A stretch of DNA of 64,000 nt from Rheinheimera salexigens (lineage in GTDB: Bacteria > Pseudomonadota > Gammaproteobacteria > Enterobacterales > Alteromonadaceae), in the NCBI RefSeq assembly GCF_001752395.1, contig NZ_MKEK01000001.1, positions 247,466-311,465 of the forward strand, written 5' to 3'. Every line of letters starts with the position of its first letter. Within the stretch, counting starts at the first letter, position 1. The position numbers and the translations under genes are program-made. Below are positions 38,513 through 47,009 of this stretch, piece by piece. The notes beneath the pieces were generated by a model that was not told where the DNA came from, made no database searches, and saw nothing but the letters and a program-made list of their open reading frames with translations.

Positions 38513-38532
38513 AACTGTAAAAATATACACCT
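38513..38532 (-). promoter_or_regulatory. Candidate LexA (SOS) box upstream of uvrA
   Basis: CTGTAAAAATATACAC (38515-38530) fits CTGT-N8-ACAG except the last base; 14 of 20 positions fit the extended consensus. It lies about 85 bases upstream of uvrA, a standard SOS gene. Confidence 0.45.
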
Positions 38533-38744
38533 ATTGCTTGCACTACTGCTAAACTAAGCCCGAAATTCGTCAGTTTAAGGGCGATGTTAGTGGCAGAGTC
38601 AGCATTCACTATGAAATAAATAAGACATGCTTATTTATTATCAGTGAACATAAGTGTTCATAAGTAATCTCAGCTTAAAGCTGGGCTATTTTATGTTACA
38701 CTCACGCTCTATTTTCAGCCTTGTTAAAGCGTTCATTTAAGCCA

Positions 38745-40109
38745 ATGCAGCAATTAAATTCTCTTGAAAAACGCGCCGCCGTGGCCCTAGCCTTAGTATT
38801 CTCTAGCCGTATGCTAGGCTTATTTATGTTGCTACCGGTGTTTGCGCTTTATGGTAGTGAACTAGCAGGTTTTTCGCCGTTATGGATTGGTTTGGCTATT
38901 GGCGCTTACGGCTTAACCCAAGCCATTTTACAAATCCCTTTAGGCTGGCTGTCGGATCGCATTGGCCGTCATAAAGTGATGCTGGGTGGCTTAATGCTAT
39001 TTGCAGCTGGTTCGGTTGTCGCTGCCTTAGCAGACTCTGTGTATATGGTCACCTTCGGCCGCGTATTGCAAGGCGGTGGCGCTATCGCTGGTGCCGTATT
39101 AGCCTTAGCCGCAGACTTAACCCGCGAAGAGCAACGACCAAAGGTTATGGCCATTATTGGCGTTAGCATTGGTTTGTCGTTTGCGGTGGCGATGATAATA
39201 GGACCATTAGTTGCGCGTATGGCGGGCTTAAGCGGCGTATTTTGGTTTACCGCCATTTTAGCCTTAGTGGCAATGGCGTTAGTGTGGTTTGTGGTGCCGG
39301 TAAGTGTACAAAAAGCCCCTATGGCAGAAACGTTAGCCTTACCGCAAAGTTTAAAGGCTATGTTAAAGCACCGGCAATTAGTGCAGTTAGATATTGGCGT
39401 TATGCTATTGCACCTTATGCTAACCGCCATTTTTGTTGCCTTACCGCAATTGTTAACTAACACTGGCTTAGACTCGATTAAGCATTGGCAGTTTTATTTA
39501 CCCATATTAGCCGGCTCCTTTGTGTTAATGGTACCGATGTTAATTGTCGCCATGCGTAAATCACAAGAAAAAGGTTTCTTTTTATTCGCCATTGGCTTGC
39601 TGGTTAGTGCCATGCTTACGGTGTTATTACTGGCAAACTTTGTTGGTTTAATTATTGGTATGCTGCTATTTTTTATTGGTTTTAACTTTTTAGAAGCCAG
39701 TTTACCGGCATTAGTGTCGCGTATAGCACCCGCCGGACAACGCGGTAGCGCTATGGGTATTTATTCTAGCGGCCAGTTTTTCGGGGCTTTTTTAGGCGGC
39801 GTTATCGGCGGCGCTGTCGTTCAACAGTTTGGTAACCAAGCCCTGTTTATGGTGCTAGCGGTTATTGGTTTACTTTGGTTACTGGTTGCCAGTACACTGA
39901 TTATTCCAGAGCGCGCGCAGCGACTATCGTTGGCGGTAGCAGTAGAAACTGAATTAGCAGCACAGCAACTTGCAGCACAACTTAGCGCCTTAACCGGCGT
40001 ACAAGAAGTAACATTATTACTGGCAGAGCAGCGTTGTTATTTAAAGGTTAGCTCAGCACAATTTGATACGGCGCAGGCAGAAGCAATTATTGCCGCCGCC
40101 GAAGCTTAA
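38745..40109 (+). CDS. YajR-like MFS transporter with C-terminal YAM domain
   Basis: A 12-helix MFS carrier with the loop 2-3 motif GWLSDRIGRHKVM and the motif A-linked DLTREEQRPKVMAIIG. Unlike most MFS proteins it ends in a soluble ferredoxin-like domain of about 65 residues (VETELAAQQLAAQLSAL.. QRCYLKVS), the YAM domain of E. coli YajR. Substrate unknown. The ATG at 38745 is preferred over an in-frame TTG at 38721. It lies between uvrA and ssb, an order shared by many gammaproteobacteria, and 20 bases upstream of ssb. Confidence 0.88.
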   Translation: MQQLNSLEKRAAVALALVFSSRMLGLFMLLPVFALYGSELAGFSPLWIGLAIGAYGLTQAILQIPLGWLSDRIGRHKVMLGGLMLFAAGSVVAALADSVYMVTFGRVLQGGGAIAGAVLALAADLTREEQRPKVMAIIGVSIGLSFAVAMIIGPLVARMAGLSGVFWFTAILALVAMALVWFVVPVSVQKAPMAETLALPQSLKAMLKHRQLVQLDIGVMLLHLMLTAIFVALPQLLTNTGLDSIKHWQFYLPILAGSFVLMVPMLIVAMRKSQEKGFFLFAIGLLVSAMLTVLLLANFVGLIIGMLLFFIGFNFLEASLPALVSRIAPAGQRGSAMGIYSSGQFFGAFLGGVIGGAVVQQFGNQALFMVLAVIGLLWLLVASTLIIPERAQRLSLAVAVETELAAQQLAAQLSALTGVQEVTLLLAEQRCYLKVSSAQFDTAQAEAIIAAAEA

Positions 40110-40129
40110 TATTTTTCAGGAGAATTTAG

Positions 40130-40774
40130 ATGTCGCGTGGAATAAACAAAGTTATTTTAATTGGTAACTTAGGCCAAGATCCAGAAGTACGTTATATGCC
40201 GCAAGGTGGTGCTGTAGCTAACTTAACCGTAGCCACGTCAGAAAGCTGGAACGACAAAGCCACCAATGAAAAGAAAGAGCAAACCGAATGGCACCGCGTG
40301 GTTATTTATAACCGTTTAGCCGAAATTGCTGGCGAATACTTACGTAAAGGCAGCAAAATTTATATTGAAGGCAAATTAAAAACCCGTAAATGGCAAGATA
40401 AAGAAGGTGTAGAGCGCTATACCACTGAAGTCGTTGCCAACGAACTGCAAATGTTAGATGGCCGCGGTGGTGATAACCAACAGCAAGGCGGTCAACAAGG
40501 TGGTTACCAAAGACCACAACAGCAAGCTGGCCAGCAACAACAACAAGGTGGCTATCAAAAGCCAAGCCAGCCGCAGCAGTCTCAACAACAACAGGGTGGC
40601 TATCAACAGCAGCAACCTCAGCAAGGCGGTTATCAGCAGCCAGCGCAACAACCAGCGCAGCAGCAAAGCTACCAAAAGCCACAACAACAAGGTGGCTATC
40701 AGCAACCCCAACAAAAGCCTGCTCAGCAGCCAGTAGAGCCAAATATCGACTTTGATGACGATATCCCGTTCTAG
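40130..40774 (+). CDS. ssb: Single-stranded DNA-binding protein
   Basis: Essential ssDNA-binding protein for replication and repair. The OB-fold covers residues 1-110 ([40 protein letters not shown]). A long Gln/Gly linker with repeated QQGGYQ units (about 115-200) follows. It ends in the acidic tip DFDDDIPF, which binds partner repair proteins. At 214 residues it is longer than E. coli SSB (178), the extra length being in the linker. AGGAG precedes the ATG. A terminator follows. Confidence 0.97.
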   Translation: MSRGINKVILIGNLGQDPEVRYMPQGGAVANLTVATSESWNDKATNEKKEQTEWHRVVIYNRLAEIAGEYLRKGSKIYIEGKLKTRKWQDKEGVERYTTEVVANELQMLDGRGGDNQQQGGQQGGYQRPQQQAGQQQQQGGYQKPSQPQQSQQQQGGYQQQQPQQGGYQQPAQQPAQQQSYQKPQQQGGYQQPQQKPAQQPVEPNIDFDDDIPF

Positions 40775-40811
40775 TTCGGGAATAGTTTTAAAAATGTAGA
40801 TTTTTCAGTAT

Positions 40812-40837
40812 AGGCCGCATTTATTGCGGCCTTTTTT
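40812..40837 (+). terminator. Terminator after ssb
   Basis: AGGCCGCA (40812-40819) pairs with TGCGGCCT (40825-40832), followed by T6. Confidence 0.95.
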
Positions 40838-41019
40838 CTGCTTGGAAGGAAAGTATGCTCATAGCGTTACATTTAATTCTAAGCGTCCAATTACTTTACA
40901 AAAACACTAAGTCTCAAACTGATAACCTTAAAAAAGCAAGTTAAAACAGATGCTTAATAAGTGGCGTAAAAAATGCTTAATAACTAATAGATTATTTAAA
41001 CTACTTTTTGGATTAGAAA

Positions 41020-41685
41020 ATGAAATTTAAAAGTTTATTAGTTGCTACATTTGCCACGCTGCTTTTCGCAAGCTAATCAGCAAGTGCTGGTTTACTGACT
41101 TTAAGTGATGATGATTTCAGCGCTGAAACCATTGGCTTTGGTTTTAATTTTTTTGGTACCACTTACAACACGGTATATGTTGGCTCCAACGGCTATTTAA
41201 CCTTTGGTTCAGGAGATACGGATTGGTCTGAGAGTGTAGCTGAGTTTTTAAATGACCAGCCTCGAATTGCGGTATGGGATGATTTTAACCCAGCCACGGG
41301 CGGCACAGTGACTACAACTAGCAGCGCTAGCTCGTTCAGTGTTAGCTATGATCTTGTGCCTGAATTTTTTGCTACAGGCAGTAATAGTTTTGATATCACC
41401 CTTTATAGTGATGGCGCTATTGAAATATTATTTAACAGCTTAACCTCAACCGATATGTTAGTTGGTATTTCTGCAGGTAATGGTACTACAGGTACCGCCG
41501 TTGATTTTTCTACTAGTGGTTTATGGGCAAATACAGCAACAATATATCAGCAATTTAGTGGAGACTTTGATTTACAAGGGCAAACCTTACGTTTTGCATC
41601 TGCATCGGTGCCAGAGCCAAGCATTTTAGCCTTATTTGGTTTAGGCTTTATGGGATTAAGGTTATTACGTCGTAAATCAGCTTAA
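41020..41685 (+). pseudogene. PEP-CTERM protein gene with an in-frame stop in the signal peptide
   Basis: From ATG 41020 the frame encodes a signal peptide (MKFKSLLVATFATLLFAS), then TAA at 41074-41076. It continues in the same frame with SASAGLLTL, a normal signal-peptidase site, to the stop at 41685. The body resembles nidogen-like exported domains (VYVGSNGYLTFGSG, IAVWDDFNP). The C-terminus is a textbook PEP-CTERM tail: VPEPS, hydrophobic helix, RLLRRKSA, normally handled by exosortase. No credible start lies after the stop. It is a nonsense mutation, sequencing error or read-through. No exosortase is in the window. Confidence 0.85.
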
Positions 41686-41718
41686 TAGTTTCATATATAC
41701 TAAAAGTTCATATTTACC

Positions 41719-41747
41719 AAAGGCTCTTATTTAATAAGAGCCTTTTT
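41719..41747 (+). terminator. Terminator after the PEP-CTERM gene
   Basis: AAAGGCTCTTAT (41719-41730) and ATAAGAGCCTTT (41734-41745) with a 3-base loop and T-run. Confidence 0.95.
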
Positions 41748-41905
41748 TATTTCTGCAATATCATCTTTCCTTTCTGTAAAGACTTGCTTTAGTAAGTTGT
41801 TGTAAAAAAACACTATTAAGCCTAATCTGGCATTATTAATATGTCTGCAGAGATGTAGCATGAAGAAGGCGTTAATAGCCGACTCTTAAATATCGGAGTG
41901 ATATT

Positions 41906-42487
41906 GTGACCCTAGTTGAGTATAGAGAAAACTTTGAACAAGGCTCGAACAGAGCGGTATCTATGCCTATTGCTGGCGCTATTGTGTGGGCGGTGGTAGC
42001 AGCGTTAAGTACCCAAGTAGATTCCAGGTTTGCAGTTTATATTTTGCTATTTGCCACAGGGGCTATATTTCCACTGGCTTTGCTAATTGCTAAGTTTCGT
42101 CATGAAAACTTAGTTTCTGCGCAAAACCCGTTAGCCAAACTGATGGGGATGTGCGTACTAATGGTTAATCTATTATGGGCGGTACATATCCCATTGTTGT
42201 TAAATGCACCTGAGTTTGTGCCGCTAAGTTTAGGCGTCGGCTTAGGCTTACACTGGGTTGTTTACTCATGGATAGTAAGCCATCCAGTAGGCTTAATTCA
42301 TGCAGTACTAAGAGCGGTGTTAATTGTGCTGGCATGGTATGTGTTTCCAGATGCGAGGGTGCTGGCTATCGCGAGCGTTATTGTACTGGTGTATTTATTG
42401 TCGATTTACCAGATGCTAACAAGAGAGTTAGTGCTGGATGAAATAACGTATACTTACTACGTAAAACGACTAAAAAACCAACCTTAG
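41906..42487 (+). CDS. Polytopic membrane protein of unknown function
   Basis: 193 residues with about six hydrophobic helices (20-36, 43-62, 80-96, 105-122, 130-146, 152-168), a charged N-terminus VEYRENFEQG and a charged tail. It vaguely resembles DUF7010-type membrane proteins, but I cannot assign it firmly. The start is GTG at 41906, supported by GGAG 8 bases upstream. It leads a run of small plus-strand genes. Confidence 0.65.
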   Translation: MTLVEYRENFEQGSNRAVSMPIAGAIVWAVVAALSTQVDSRFAVYILLFATGAIFPLALLIAKFRHENLVSAQNPLAKLMGMCVLMVNLLWAVHIPLLLNAPEFVPLSLGVGLGLHWVVYSWIVSHPVGLIHAVLRAVLIVLAWYVFPDARVLAIASVIVLVYLLSIYQMLTRELVLDEITYTYYVKRLKNQP

Positions 42488-42569
42488 TGTACTAGCAGCG
42501 ATTATTAGGCGTAATATAGCGCGAGATAACGTGCAATAGGTGTAATCCCTTTTAATTGGAATGAGCAAA

Positions 42570-42941
42570 ATGATTAATTATGTAACTTTGGGTGTAAGCG
42601 ATTTAGTTAAAGCTAAAGCTTTTTATGGCGAATTGTTGGCAGATGTTGGTGCCAAAGTATTAGTAGATATGGACCGGATTAGCTTTATTGGTAAAAGCAT
42701 GGCGGCGCCTATGCTAGCAGTCTGTGTACCTTATAACCAAGCGCCAGCCAATCCGGGTAATGGCAATATGGTGTCATTTGCACCAGGTAGCAAAGCGGCG
42801 GTAGATACTCTGTATCATAAAGCTATAGCACTAGGTGCAAGCTGTGATGGTGCGCCAGGGCAACGTATTCCGGATGTGTTTTATGGCGCTTATGTCAAAG
42901 ATGCGGATGGCAATAAACTCTGCTTTAGCTTTTTTGGTTAA
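42570..42941 (+). CDS. VOC-family (glyoxalase/bleomycin-resistance fold) protein
   Basis: Small cytoplasmic protein with one vicinal-oxygen-chelate domain: INYVTLGVSDLVKAKAFY at the N-terminus, and DVFYGAYVKDADGNKLCFSFFG at the C-terminus, where the last acidic ligand would lie. It probably functions as a dimer. Reaction unknown; members include lyases, dioxygenases and resistance proteins. ATG 42570 is preferred to ATG 42561 because GGA then has usable spacing. A 12-bp repeat and cupin gene follow. Confidence 0.85.
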   Translation: MINYVTLGVSDLVKAKAFYGELLADVGAKVLVDMDRISFIGKSMAAPMLAVCVPYNQAPANPGNGNMVSFAPGSKAAVDTLYHKAIALGASCDGAPGQRIPDVFYGAYVKDADGNKLCFSFFG

Positions 42942-42944
42942 GCT

Positions 42945-42984
42945 GCAATTTAAGGTGCAATTTAAGGTACTAGTTAAGGTGCAA
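42945..42984 (+). repeat. 12-bp tandem repeat containing the cupin ribosome site
   Basis: Units at 42945-42956 and 42957-42968 are identical (GCAATTTAAGGT). The third (42969-42980) keeps TTAAGGT, and a partial unit runs to 42984. Each unit supplies an AAGG; the last one serves the ATG at 42986. Confidence 0.85.
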
Positions 42985-42985
42985 C

Positions 42986-43693
42986 ATGCAAATAAATAGC
43001 GACTTTAGTCAGCGCGTCGTCATTCTGCCACAGCAGTATCAATTTATTGCTTCACCTTTAGCGGGCGTTAGCCGAATGATGCTAGATCGGGCTGGAGAAG
43101 AAGTGGCGCGCGCTACCAGCATAGTACGTTATGCAGCGGGTAGTGGTTATAGCGCACATACTCATAATGGCGGTGAAGAAATACTGGTGTTAGCCGGTGT
43201 TTTTTCTGACGAGCATGGCGATTATCCCGCGGGTACTTATTTACGCAACCCGCCGGGTACTTCGCACAAACCCTTTTCAGCTGACGGCTGCACTCTGTTA
43301 GTTAAACTATGGCAATTTGCCGAAGATGACACAACACAGTTGGCGTTAACGACCGACAATGCTAACTGGCAGCAAGGAATGGTACCGGGATTAACGGTAC
43401 TGCCATTACATGAGCATAATGGGGTAAGCACTGCACTAGTACGTTGGGCACCTAATACTCAATTTAATCAGCATATTCATGTTGGTGGCGAAGAAATATT
43501 AGTTCTTGAAGGCCTATTTTGTGATGAGTTTGGTGAGTACCCAGCAGGCAGTTGGTTGCGAAACCCCAGATATAGTAAACACAGCCCTTTTACCCTAGAA
43601 CAAGGCGCATTAATTTACGTTAAAGTCGGTCATTTAGGTGCCGGTTTGATGGGAGATCGCTTTATTACGCCATCCTTAACTGAAAATAAGTAG
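42986..43693 (+). CDS. Double-cupin protein (ChrR-like)
   Basis: 235 residues made of two similar cupin domains. Domain 1 has HTHNGGEEILVLAGVFSDE (about 53-71), domain 2 has HIHVGGEEILVLEGLFCDE (about 159-177). Each has the H-x-H, E and later H metal ligands (TSHKPF, SKHSPF). The sequence resembles the C-terminal cupin of ChrR anti-sigma factors, but the zinc anti-sigma domain is missing and no ECF sigma gene is adjacent. It likely binds a metal and acts as an enzyme or sensor (inference). Confidence 0.85.
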   Translation: MQINSDFSQRVVILPQQYQFIASPLAGVSRMMLDRAGEEVARATSIVRYAAGSGYSAHTHNGGEEILVLAGVFSDEHGDYPAGTYLRNPPGTSHKPFSADGCTLLVKLWQFAEDDTTQLALTTDNANWQQGMVPGLTVLPLHEHNGVSTALVRWAPNTQFNQHIHVGGEEILVLEGLFCDEFGEYPAGSWLRNPRYSKHSPFTLEQGALIYVKVGHLGAGLMGDRFITPSLTENK

Positions 43694-43959
43694 CCAATAC
43701 CAGCTCAATAGCTAAAAATTATAATGAATTTCATGCTTTAACTATTTTCATTTATGACAATGATTGTGAAACTGTTACCGATTAACCGGTAAAATTTGCT
43801 AACTCTTAATTATCCTTCTATAGTTTTACTGTCATCTTGATAAAGCTTAATCATTGATTTTATAACGTTTATTTTTGTCTTTCCGTTATGGCATAGATTT
43901 AGCTTAAGTTAATGCGACTAAAAAACAAGCGCAGCAACGTCTGCACTAAGGAGCATGTT

Positions 43960-44136
43960 ATGTTAGGTTGGGCATTAACTTTTCTAGTGATAGCGGTAAT
44001 TGCAGCAGTATTAGGTTTTGGTGGTATTGCTGGTACAGCCGCAGGTATCGCAAAAATAATCTTTTTTATCTTTATCGTGTTACTGGTTATTTCATTAATA
44101 GTCGGTGCATTACGTGGTCGAACCCCAAAATTATAA
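43960..44136 (+). CDS. DUF1328 (YtjA-family) small membrane protein
   Basis: 58-residue protein with two hydrophobic helices and the family opening [12 protein letters not shown], then [13 protein letters not shown]. YtjA homologues are small stress-associated membrane proteins without a known mechanism. The start at 43960 is fixed by AAGGAG 6-7 bases upstream and by family length; the longer frame from 43912 is not a start. A small lipoprotein gene follows after 15 bases. Confidence 0.9.
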   Translation: MLGWALTFLVIAVIAAVLGFGGIAGTAAGIAKIIFFIFIVLLVISLIVGALRGRTPKL

Positions 44137-44151
44137 AATAGGGAGTTAGTT

Positions 44152-44346
44152 ATGAATTTATCGACATTATTATTACGTAGTTTATTAGTAGGCTCATTAG
44201 CGTTTACCGTTGTTGCTTGTAGCGACAATGATGCAGAAACAGCCGGTGAGAAAATCGATGAAGCAGTTACCGACGTAGGTAATAAAGTTGAAGATGTTTG
44301 CGAAGATGTTAAAAAAGAAGCGAACGCAAAAGATACTGATTGTTAA
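44152..44346 (+). CDS. Small acidic lipoprotein
   Basis: 64 residues. Signal peptide with lipobox VVAC (Cys23), then an acidic helix rich in Asp/Glu/Lys (KIDEAVTDVGNKVEDVCEDV) and two more cysteines, C49 and the C-terminal C64. The pattern resembles entericidin-like or YtxH-like small envelope stress lipoproteins, but I cannot name a family. GGGAG precedes the ATG. It is co-transcribed with the DUF1328 gene and followed by a terminator. Confidence 0.75.
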   Translation: MNLSTLLLRSLLVGSLAFTVVACSDNDAETAGEKIDEAVTDVGNKVEDVCEDVKKEANAKDTDC

Positions 44347-44360
44347 AAATATCGAAATCT

Positions 44361-44413
44361 AAACCGGTGGCATAGTCATAGTCATAGTATAGCTATAGCT
44401 ACCGGTTTTATTT
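44361..44413 (+). terminator. Terminator with a repeat-filled loop
   Basis: AAACCGGT (44361-44368) pairs with ACCGGTTT (44401-44408), followed by T-rich sequence. The loop holds three CATAGT-type repeats and an AGCTATAGCT core. Confidence 0.7.
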
Positions 44414-44427
44414 TGGAGTGACGCAGT

Positions 44428-46068
44428 ATGAAAATTGCACTCTATTATCTCCTGCCTAGTGTCCTATTCTTAATTTTTACCATTATTTCTTCGCATTGGA
44501 TGTTACAGCTGCTATTTGGCTGGATTGCGCTATCTTTATTTATTGTCAGCAGCGCATATTGGTTAAATAGTGCCAGCATATTTCGTAAGCGTAGCAACGG
44601 CAGTATACCCTGGTATAGCCGCTGGTTATTTATCCCGATTTTTGTGTTTAGTCGGGGCTATAACTTTTTAGCCAGACGCTATGACAAAGTCCCCCCCATC
44701 CAGCGCATTACTAATAAAGTCTATTTAGGTGCGCGGTTAACAGAAAATGATATCCCGCAATTAAACGCTGAAGGTATTACTGCGGTACTCGATGTAACGG
44801 CTGAATTCGCAGCATTAGATTGGGCGACTAGCGACGAAGGCATTCAATATTTAAATATTCCTATTCTTGACCATGCCATTCCTACTGATGATCAATTAAG
44901 CCAAGCTGTGCGCTGGTTGCATGCTCAACAAGCTGGCCAAAAAAAGATTTTAGTTCATTGCGCTTTAGGTCGGGGGCGTTCTGTTTTGGTGTTGGCAGCG
45001 TATTTATTTAGCCAGCAAAATAGTCGTTCCGCCGAGCAGGCGGTGGCATTAATTAAAGCGGTTCGAGTTACCGCACGGCTGAATAAACGCCAACTAAAAG
45101 CGTTAAGGCAGTTTGCGGCAGATTATCAAAGTCGTCACCATATTAAAGCATGTTTAATTGCCAATCCGGTTTCTGGCGCCGGAAAATGGCTGCAAGCACA
45201 GGATGAAATTATCGAACTGTTATCACCTTATATGAGCCTAACTGTGCAGCAGACTAGCCCAGAAATTACTGCACAACAGCTAGCCCTGCAAGCGAAACAG
45301 AATGGTGCCAATTTGATTATTGCCTGTGGTGGCGATGGCACTGTTAGTGAGGTTGCCTCTGAGTTAGTGAATACCGATATCCGTTTAGGCATTATTCCGC
45401 TGGGAACCACTAATGCGTTAAGTCATGCGTTATGGGGTATTAGTGCCAAGTTAATGCCTATTCGCTCAGCTTGTTTAAATATTATTGAAGGCCAGAGCCA
45501 AGCTATTGATACGGCTAAATGCAATCAGCAATTAGTGTTGTTACTCGCCGGCATTGGATTTGCCCAACAGATGATAGCGTCAGCTGATCGAGAGCGTAAA
45601 AATCAGCTGGGTCAATTAGCCTATTTAGATGGTTTATGGCGAGCAGTACAAATAAGTGCAGTACAGCACTTAACGGTACAATTTGATGATTTGCCAGCGC
45701 AAGTTATAGAAACCAGCAGTTTAATTGTTGCTAATGCGGCGCCAGCCACTACGGTACTGGCACAGGGTAAAGGTATGCCCAATATTACCGATGGTCAATT
45801 AGATGTCACTTGGCTGAAAAATGATCTTGAAAATCAAAGTGCCATCGGTAGTTTGGCCGAGCTTGCCTTTGTTGGCCTTACCCAAATAACACTAGATGGC
45901 AATGTGCAGCATTGTTTAGCTAAGCGAGTGCAAATAAGCGCTGAGCATGAAATTAATTATGTTATTGATGGTGAGCTGCATCAGGCCGATAAGTTAGATA
46001 TTAGTATTATGCCGGCATCTTTATATGTCATGTTGCCTGTCACAAGCTTGCCTGTTTCAGATCAGTAA
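44428..46068 (+). CDS. Membrane protein fusing a dual-specificity phosphatase to a diacylglycerol/lipid kinase domain
   Basis: 546 residues. N-terminal membrane helices are at about 5-45 with a further one near 66-76. A dual-specificity phosphatase domain (about 92-235) carries the catalytic signature HCALGRGRS, with C178 and R184. A diacylglycerol kinase catalytic domain (about 240-535) has IANPVSGAGK, GGDGTVSEVA (301-310) and GTTNALSHAL. It should act at the inner-membrane face on phospholipid or phosphoinositide-like head groups; which lipid is unknown. GGAG precedes the ATG, 20 bases past a terminator. Confidence 0.9.
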   Translation: MKIALYYLLPSVLFLIFTIISSHWMLQLLFGWIALSLFIVSSAYWLNSASIFRKRSNGSIPWYSRWLFIPIFVFSRGYNFLARRYDKVPPIQRITNKVYLGARLTENDIPQLNAEGITAVLDVTAEFAALDWATSDEGIQYLNIPILDHAIPTDDQLSQAVRWLHAQQAGQKKILVHCALGRGRSVLVLAAYLFSQQNSRSAEQAVALIKAVRVTARLNKRQLKALRQFAADYQSRHHIKACLIANPVSGAGKWLQAQDEIIELLSPYMSLTVQQTSPEITAQQLALQAKQNGANLIIACGGDGTVSEVASELVNTDIRLGIIPLGTTNALSHALWGISAKLMPIRSACLNIIEGQSQAIDTAKCNQQLVLLLAGIGFAQQMIASADRERKNQLGQLAYLDGLWRAVQISAVQHLTVQFDDLPAQVIETSSLIVANAAPATTVLAQGKGMPNITDGQLDVTWLKNDLENQSAIGSLAELAFVGLTQITLDGNVQHCLAKRVQISAEHEINYVIDGELHQADKLDISIMPASLYVMLPVTSLPVSDQ

Positions 46069-46182
46069 TTGCAGCGTTTTAACAGTGAAAATTTTACCGA
46101 CTACCCAGTAAAAATGTAAACAGAAAAATTAACATAAAATGAATAGCTAAAATAAATTCTTATAAATCAATGGTTAGCAATC

Positions 46183-46198
46183 TGGCATCAAACTGGCA
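46183..46198 (+). promoter_or_regulatory. Weak sigma-54-like site or direct repeat before the BON gene
   Basis: TGGCATCAAACTGGCA keeps the GG and GC positions and spacing of a -24/-12 promoter, but -12 reads TGGC rather than TTGC. It can equally be a CTGGCAT direct repeat. It ends 33 bases before the ATG. Confidence 0.3.
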
Positions 46199-46230
46199 TA
46201 GTTTATAGCGTCTCACAAAAAAGGAGTGAC

Positions 46231-46803
46231 ATGATGAAACGTACAACTTTAGCAGTAATGATGACATTTGCCTTAGCTGCAACTTCAGCAACCGTAGCCG
46301 CTAATGATTGGAAGGATGCTTCCAAAGATGCGTGGATTGATGGCAAAGCTGAAACAACATTATTATTAAACGGTAATCTTAATTCTTTCACCATAGATAC
46401 TGATGTAAAAAATGGTGTGGTTACTTTAACAGGTAATGTTGAAAATGAAGTAGATAAAGCTTTAGCCGAAGAGTTAATTGAAAATTTAGACGGTGTTAGA
46501 AGTGTCGATAATAAATTGATGGTGGATAAATCGGCTAAGAATAAAAACCACGATAAAAACTACGATAGAAACGGTAAAGATGGCAATGCATTAACCGATG
46601 CCAAAATTACTACCGTAGTGAAAACACGCTTATTATTTGAATCAGAAGTTAGTGGTACATCAATTAATGTTGATACCAAAGATGGTACCGTAACATTAAA
46701 TGGTCATGTTGATTCATCTGCTGAAAAAGACTTAGCAATGGCAATTGCTAAAAAAACCAAAGACGTGAAAAACGTGGTGAATAATTTAAAAGTTAATCAC
46801 TAA
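46231..46803 (+). CDS. Periplasmic protein with two BON domains (OsmY-like)
   Basis: 190 residues. The signal peptide is cleaved near VAA-ND (residue 24). Two BON domains follow, about 38-103 (NSFTIDTDVKNGVVTLTGNV, VRSVDNKLMV) and about 118-188 (GTSINVDTKDGTVTLNGHV, VKNVVNNLKV). They are joined by a Lys/Asn/Asp-rich linker. BON domains bind phospholipid, and OsmY protects the envelope under osmotic stress. AAGGAG precedes the ATG at ideal spacing. Monocistronic with its own terminator. Confidence 0.92.
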   Translation: MMKRTTLAVMMTFALAATSATVAANDWKDASKDAWIDGKAETTLLLNGNLNSFTIDTDVKNGVVTLTGNVENEVDKALAEELIENLDGVRSVDNKLMVDKSAKNKNHDKNYDRNGKDGNALTDAKITTVVKTRLLFESEVSGTSINVDTKDGTVTLNGHVDSSAEKDLAMAIAKKTKDVKNVVNNLKVNH

Positions 46804-46843
46804 ACTTGGTGAAAACATATAGTTAATCAATAAGTTAATCACT

Positions 46844-46872
46844 AAGCCAGTCACTATGACTGGCTTTTTTTA
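46844..46872 (+). terminator. Terminator after the BON gene
   Basis: AAGCCAGTCA (46844-46853) and TGACTGGCTT (46857-46866) with a 3-base loop and T-run. Confidence 0.95.
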
Positions 46873-47009
46873 TTGTCTGTTTTGTCAAACTAGCACTAAG
46901 CTCAGCCAGTTTGATAGGGGTAGTAGATTGGCAACCAAGACTTGCTACCTAGCCCTACGTCAGGCTATCCGTTATGCTGGCGCTTGGTATTAGATTGAGA
47001 TAATTTATT

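Noticed and set aside
38636..38663. TGAACATAAGTGTTCA inverted repeat as a LexA site
   Set aside because: This GAAC-type site is the Gram-positive LexA form; gammaproteobacterial LexA uses CTG-N10-CAG, found elsewhere in the same gap.
40302..40742. Open frames on the opposite strand and in other frames across ssb
   Set aside because: They are by-products of the CAA/CAG/GGT repeats coding the Gln/Gly linker of SSB.
41308..41685. Separate 125-residue gene starting at an internal GTG
   Set aside because: It is in frame with, and clearly the C-terminal part of, the PEP-CTERM protein beginning at 41020.
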